In this document: piece after piece, positions 59,715 through 64,000 of the stretch
How positions within the stretch are numbered: position 1 is the stretch's first letter
Layout of the letters: each line of letters begins with the position of its first letter
NCBI RefSeq assembly: GCF_954871325.1
Contig: NC_088775.1
Span: forward strand, 30,171,561 to 30,235,560
Direction of reading: 5' to 3'
DNA from: Gordionus sp. m RMFG-2023
Lineage: Eukaryota; Nematomorpha; Gordioida; Chordodea; Parachordodidae
DNA length: 64,000 nt
Translations under genes and position numbers: made by a program
The notes under the pieces: model-generated
Seen by the model: only the letters and a program-made list of their open reading frames with translations
What the model was told of the DNA's origin: nothing
Database searches by the model: none

Positions 59715-61432
59715 TCTTGTAAAAATATTTTATGATGGCCCGGCCCGGATATTTTAAAAAAAATTTTTTACGGCCCGGCCCGGATTTAAAAATTTACCCG
59801 GCCCGGATATTTTTTAAAAAAATTTTCGGAATTTTTTAAAATTATATTCGACCTGGTATATACAAAAATTCACCTATGAGGTATTTTACCATATTTTTCA
59901 GCGAGTATTATCGCTTATTATTTAAAAAATACATGTAAAAAGCTAATATTTTGAGAATATTATATTGAATTTATAAAAATTATAAAACTGTTATTTATAA
60001 AAATGGATATTTTGAGTATATACTATATTTTATATTGCATTTATAAAAATAAAACTAATATTCATAAAAATGGTAATAATATTTGTCATATACTATATTT
60101 TATATTACATTTAAAAAAAATAAAACTAATATTTAATTTATAAAAATGGAAAATATTTTGAGAATATAATATATTGTATTTAATTTACTATTTAATTTAT
60201 AAAATAAAAATAAATCGCTATTTAAAAAAATGCATGTATAATAAATAGTATTTTGAAAATATAATCTAAGTGCACAATATTAATATAATTTATTTTATAA
60301 TATAAATTTTTAACAAAAGAAGATAATTGTATTATATAATATTGTAAAAAAAAATAATGAAAAATGTTGGATTAAAAACTTTCATGACTCAAGTTAAATA
60401 TAATAAATGCAATAAATATTTGACAGTTTGCAAAGTAAAAAACCAGCATGATTGACGAAACCCTATACTCAAGAAAGCTATTAAAAATTCACAAATTATC
60501 ATGAAGAAAGAGAAGCATATCTACCTTTTCAGGTTGAAGATTACTTCTTCTTTCTTCAAGAATTCTACCAGTAGTGGAAAAATTCCGCTCACAGCTTGCA
60601 CTTTGATGAGCAGCCCACCACTCTAACAAATTATCCACCTTAAATGTTTTATCTATTAGTTATGTAATTATAATATTCATCATCGGGTATTGACATATTA
60701 CCAGAATTACCATCGCCCCATTTGTCATAAAACGATTCAGTTTGTTTAACAACAGTCGTAATTTGACTGGTCGATGGTATTTCATTTACTTCCTGAGCCT
60801 CTTGTAATTTAATATAATCTTTTATATAGTTTTCCGTCATTTTGCGATCTGTCCCTTACTACATACGTAATTGCTTGAATTTGGGACAGAGAAAAAGAGA
60901 AATAAAATGATACTTGTGTAAAACAAATTTTTCAATTAAAAAATGTTTTATATTAAGTAAAATCAATTACAAACTTTAAGAAGTGATAATCCTTTATTTG
61001 ATTGTTTTGGTAAAATATATTCTAAAAATTTAGATATGAATTATAAAAAAATATATTAATAATACTTGAATATTAGGGCTTATTTAAGATATTCCTTTAT
61101 TTGATTGTTTTGGTAAAATATGTTGTAAAAATTTAGATATGAATTATAAAAAAATATATTAATACTTTGAATAAATTAGCAGGAAATTAATAATTAGATC
61201 GATCTGTGGGTTGTTAGGTAGTGTTAACCATCATCCAATATTATATTAATCATAACTATAATATAATATAATCTTATAACCATTAACTCATAATGTAAAA
61301 ATTTTTATAAAAAATATTAAGGCCCGGCCCGGGTTTAACAATCTTAAGCCCGGCCCGGCCCGGATATATTTAAAAAATTTAAAATACGGCCCGGCCCTGC
61401 CCGGGTATAGGGCCGGGCCTGCAAGTCTCTGT
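59715..61432 (-). mobile_element. GGCCCGG-rich hAT relic nested in 58691-61567
   Basis: GGCCCGGCCCGG blocks occur at both sides (about 59735-59815 and 61320-61425). The right end reads inversely as CAGAGACTTGCAGGCCCGGC, a hAT-like terminus, while the left end is eroded. The minus strand at about 60500-60640 gives VDNLLEWWAAHQSASCERNF, then STTGRILEERRSNLQPEKVD. This is a hAT dimerisation domain (WW...SASSERVFSTAG...R..L....V). An acidic 63-codon piece lies just upstream at 60649-60840. Not intact. Confidence 0.75.
60991..61165. repeat. Tandem duplication, about 103-bp period
   Basis: CCTTTATTTGATTGTTTTGG and the following about 70 bp recur at 61094 with only a few differences. A local duplication within the hAT relic. 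Confidence 0.8.
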
Positions 61433-62039
61433 ATATAGACTAAGGTAACCCGGCCTAAGCCAGGGCAAAAGCGGGCCGAAGGCCAGCCCAAAAAGAGGTC
61501 TGGGGGCGAAGCTTCAGAAATTTTTAAATTCCCCCCCCCCCTTAGGAAAATCTTGGCTATGCCTATGTATGTATTGAATTGTTGTTTTGTTTATTTTCAT
61601 TATTATATATTATCATATGAATTTGAATAACAAATTAGATTATTTTTGAGATAAAATAAATTTGCGAGAATTCTATTACTACAAAAAATACAAAAGATTT
61701 ATATATTTCCATAATTAATAAAAAGACACTACATTCGACATTATTCGAACTCTTTGTAGAATATAACTTTAATTCTGGAATAAAAAAAATCATTTTTAAT
61801 GGCTGTATGCTGTAAACTAATATAATATGCAGCCACTCTAGTGTGTCGTATTTTGGGTTAAAACATTTTTATCATTATAACTAAAAACCTACTAGAGGGT
61901 TCTGAAATTTCTTCATTTGAGGATACATAAATTTTTTACTAAAACAACTTAAATTTATTTATAAAATAAAAATTAAACAAATACGTTTCCAAAATTATTA
62001 TTTCTCATTTTAATGTTAAAATTTCTAATATGGGAGTTT

Positions 62040-62690
62040 TACGTGTTGGGCGGGAATCTCCCGATGATAGGTGTTGTTTAGTTTATGGCGGTGAAACATG
62101 GGCAATGATAGTGTTGTTAAACGGCTCGTTTTGAGTCGATTTTTAAAAACGGCTAACTCAATATTTTATCCAGAAAAATATTACGTAAGTCTGAAAATTC
62201 TGCTCATAGAAGGAACAAAGGTTTAGACATATATTATCGAAATCTCGAGTTAGGCAATATTTTTCCGGCTAAAATATTGAGTTAGCCGTTTTTAAAAATC
62301 GGCTCAAAAAGAGCTGTTTAAGAACACTAGGCAATGAAAGTGGCTGATGAAAGCTAAATTAGAAGGAATGGGGATGAGGATGATTAGAAGGATGTGTGGA
62401 ATATCTCTGAGAGAAAAACTAGCAAAGACGGGAATAGAAGTGATTTTGATAATGAGAAGAAATAATGGTTTGGGCATGTAGAACGTAAGAAAAAAGATGA
62501 CTGGGTAAAGAGATGCATTTTGATGGAAGTATGAGGATCAAAACCTAGAGGAAGGCCTAAGATGACGAGGATATGAGAAAAATGAATCCTACAAATATTC
62601 TAAGGACCGTCAAAAATGGAGAAGGAAAATCAGAGGGGAAACTGACTTACCTGGGTAAACCTGGAAATCGCCATTAAAAGGAGAAGAAGT
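62040..62690 (+). pseudogene. LINE ORF2 C-terminal relic (RTE/CR1-like)
   Basis: The plus strand reads CLVYGGETWAM and, past a MITE, MKAKLEGMGMRMIRRMCGIS, LREKLAKTGIEV, then in shifted frames WFGHVERKKKDDWVKRC, PRGRPKM. This is the well-known tail after reverse transcriptase in many LINEs (YG.E.W ... R..RWMCG.....R...L....G...RWFGH..R......RGRP...W). At least three frame breaks. A 221-bp MITE is inserted at 62109-62329. Confidence 0.8.
62109..62329. mobile_element. TAGTGTTGTTAAA-family MITE in the LINE relic
   Basis: TAGTGTTGTTAAACGGCTCG to GAGCTGTTTAAGAACACTA, with an exact GGCAATGA duplication at 62101-62108 and 62330-62337. Long internal inverted arms contain CGGCTAACTCAATATTTT. Its position between YGGETWAM and the following codons dates it after the LINE. 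Confidence 0.95.
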
Positions 62691-62699
62691 CTAAAATAT

Positions 62700-63337
62700 T
62701 CTTAACAAAAAGTAGAGGTATCTTTTGTAATTTTAATAATATACTTGTATTTAAGGGCCTGCCTATTATGTATTTCCACCAATTTTAGAACTACAGCACT
62801 GAATCTATGGAAACATAAAGGTAATAATTTTTCTTATCCTTTTATAATTCATAGGAGCCTGTCAAAGTAGAAACTAGGAGCTTGTGAAGATGATACCATT
62901 CTAAGTAACTATTAAGGTAATCATTTTTATTAATTATTATCTTAATATTATTTATAAATATGTTGTTTTAAATTTGTGGAATATAAAAGTAATATTTCTC
63001 CTCTTTATAATTTATCAATTTTTAAAAAAAATATCTTGACTCTGCCCAATTTTTTAAAATATTTTTAGAAACGTTTAACTGGGCTGAGACTTTGAGCTAA
63101 TTTGCTGGGGTTTATATTGAAGTACATATTTAATATGCAGCTTTAAAAAATTTTACTATAGATTTAAGATAGTTTTGAAAATATTCCAAAAGATGCTCTC
63201 TTTAAACTTTAATTGATAATTTTGTTTTTTTCGAATAACAGATACCGATATATCTGATAACATAAGTATAGTACAGGGGAAAAATTGAATTTTAAGAAAC
63301 CGATTAATAGATCATATAACTTAAATTTGTTAATGTA
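62700..63337. other. Gene-free AT-rich stretch
   Basis: No gene or bounded element was recognised. Confidence 0.4.
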
Positions 63338-63420
63338 GGGCAGTACAAATCCACAATTTTTTCACCGATCCGATTCGATATTTATTTTAAATGGCACCGA
63401 TACCGATAGGATATTTAAAT
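63338..63420. mobile_element. Left fragment of a 22483-family hAT MITE
   Basis: TAGGGCAGTACAAATCC followed by CACCGATCCGATTCGATATT and GGCACCGATACCGATAGG matches the family's arms. It is interrupted by the MITE at 63421, and its right end was not found before the window edge. Confidence 0.55.
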
Positions 63421-63788
63421 TAGAGATCTGCAAAAGTAGGTCTGGCTAGAATGGGCTTCGGGTCAGGCCGGGCCTAAAATTTTTTAAAAAATTTCGGGCC
63501 GGGTCGGGTCTTAGAAATTTTTTAAAATTTATCAATTTTATGTTGAATTTTTTATGTAAAATAAAAATATGTGATTTTATTTATAGAAAATAGACGCCAT
63601 ATAACATATATCGTTTATTTTGAGTAATTATAAAAATTAATTTCTATATTTAAATAAATTCGGGCCGGGTGGGGCCGGCAAAACTTTATAAAAAAAATTT
63701 CTCTAGCCGGGCCGCGCAAAACTTTATAAAAAAATTTCGGGCCATGGTAGGGCCGGGCTTGAAAAATTAGGCCCGATGCAGATCACTA
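63421..63788. mobile_element. TAGAGATCTGCA-family hAT MITE
   Basis: TAGAGATCTGCAAAAGTAGG to GGCCCGATGCAGATCACTA, 368 bp, flanked by ATTTAAAT (63413-63420) and ATTTACAT (63789-63796), 7 of 8 identical. Arms of GGGCCGGGTCGGG type surround an AT-rich core shared with 14101-14460. It has inserted into the fragment of the 22483-family MITE. Confidence 0.9.
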
Positions 63789-64000
63789 ATTTACATTGAT
63801 TTTATTGCCATTATTTTATATAATGGAGTAATAAAAATCTGTGTAGAAAATTTTTTTAAAAGCGTATTTGTTGAAATAGTCCATTTGTTTTTTTATATAT
63901 ATCCTAAAAATATGTCATATTTTATTTTAAAGCTTTTAAATTTGTTATTTTTTTTTATATAACTAAACGATTTTATATTAGAATCTATTAACAAAATAAA

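Larger units (their letters stand above)
58691..61567. mobile_element. CATAGGCGTAGCC hAT element carrying another hAT
   Basis: CATAGGCGTAGCCAGGGGG and GGCTATGCCTATG are the ends, and TATGTATT is duplicated exactly (58683-58690 and 61568-61575). Poly-G and poly-C tracts lie just inside both termini. The first kilobase aligns with 39338-40330. From about 59715 to 61432 the sequence is replaced by a different, GGCCCGG-rich hAT element. The total is 2,877 bp including that insert. Confidence 0.88.

Noticed and set aside
1-64000. CRISPR arrays, tRNA or rRNA genes, operons
   Set aside because: None seen. The spliced genes and transposons show a eukaryotic nuclear genome.

Overview
The window is very AT-rich animal DNA. 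It has spliced genes, introns from 41 bp to about 17 kb, and dense transposon debris. The one large host gene is a TRIM protein with RING, two B-boxes and a coiled coil, most like the mei-P26/brat class of TRIM-NHL proteins. This, together with the transposon families present, suggests an invertebrate, probably an arthropod such as a parasitic copepod or an insect. The species cannot be fixed from the sequence.

Host genes. The TRIM-type gene lies on the minus strand from about 34.76 kb down to 3.49 kb and runs on past the left edge. I resolve nine coding exons: 34121-34762, 33944-34079, 16612-17056, 16213-16351, 15993-16121, 15122-15357, 6158-6518, 5796-6006 and 3489-3652. Every junction has GT/AG and matching phase. 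Together they give 2463 nt, or 821 codons, without a stop. An NHL propeller would be expected on exons left of the window. A second, unrecognised small gene (97 codons) is on the minus strand at 57677-57970.

Mobile elements. Introns and flanks are mostly nested transposons. The most distinctive are four divergent copies of one DNA transposon family (9316-13306, 18139-25375, 28244-31727, 54821-57229). They have terminal inverted repeats of roughly 550-780 bp, 4-bp AT-rich target duplications in three copies, and a transposase with a 'CDFSENY ... SDG.AQYKNRKN ... HGK..CDGIGGT' core. I place them only tentatively near Sola. The 18139 copy carries a complete piggyBac element (19622-22085, TTAA duplications, 13-bp termini, transposase with a 44-bp intron) and a hAT-type MITE. 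Both sit inside its transposase gene, and all of this lies inside the 17-kb TRIM intron.

Other elements. hAT-type elements with exact or near-exact 8-bp duplications are abundant. They include a hAT remnant holding a second MITE at the left edge, two sister elements flanking the RING exons, two GGCGTAGCC-ended elements with long G tracts, and several short MITE families. A compact Ty3/gypsy fossil with near-identical LTRs (44271-48243) sits in a MULE relic. Two LINE 3' fragments lie at 41.7-42.9 and 62.0-62.7 kb.

No rRNA, tRNA, CRISPR array or prokaryotic feature was seen. Coordinates of termini and splice sites were read by eye from the sequence. Family names rest on motif recognition, without database search.
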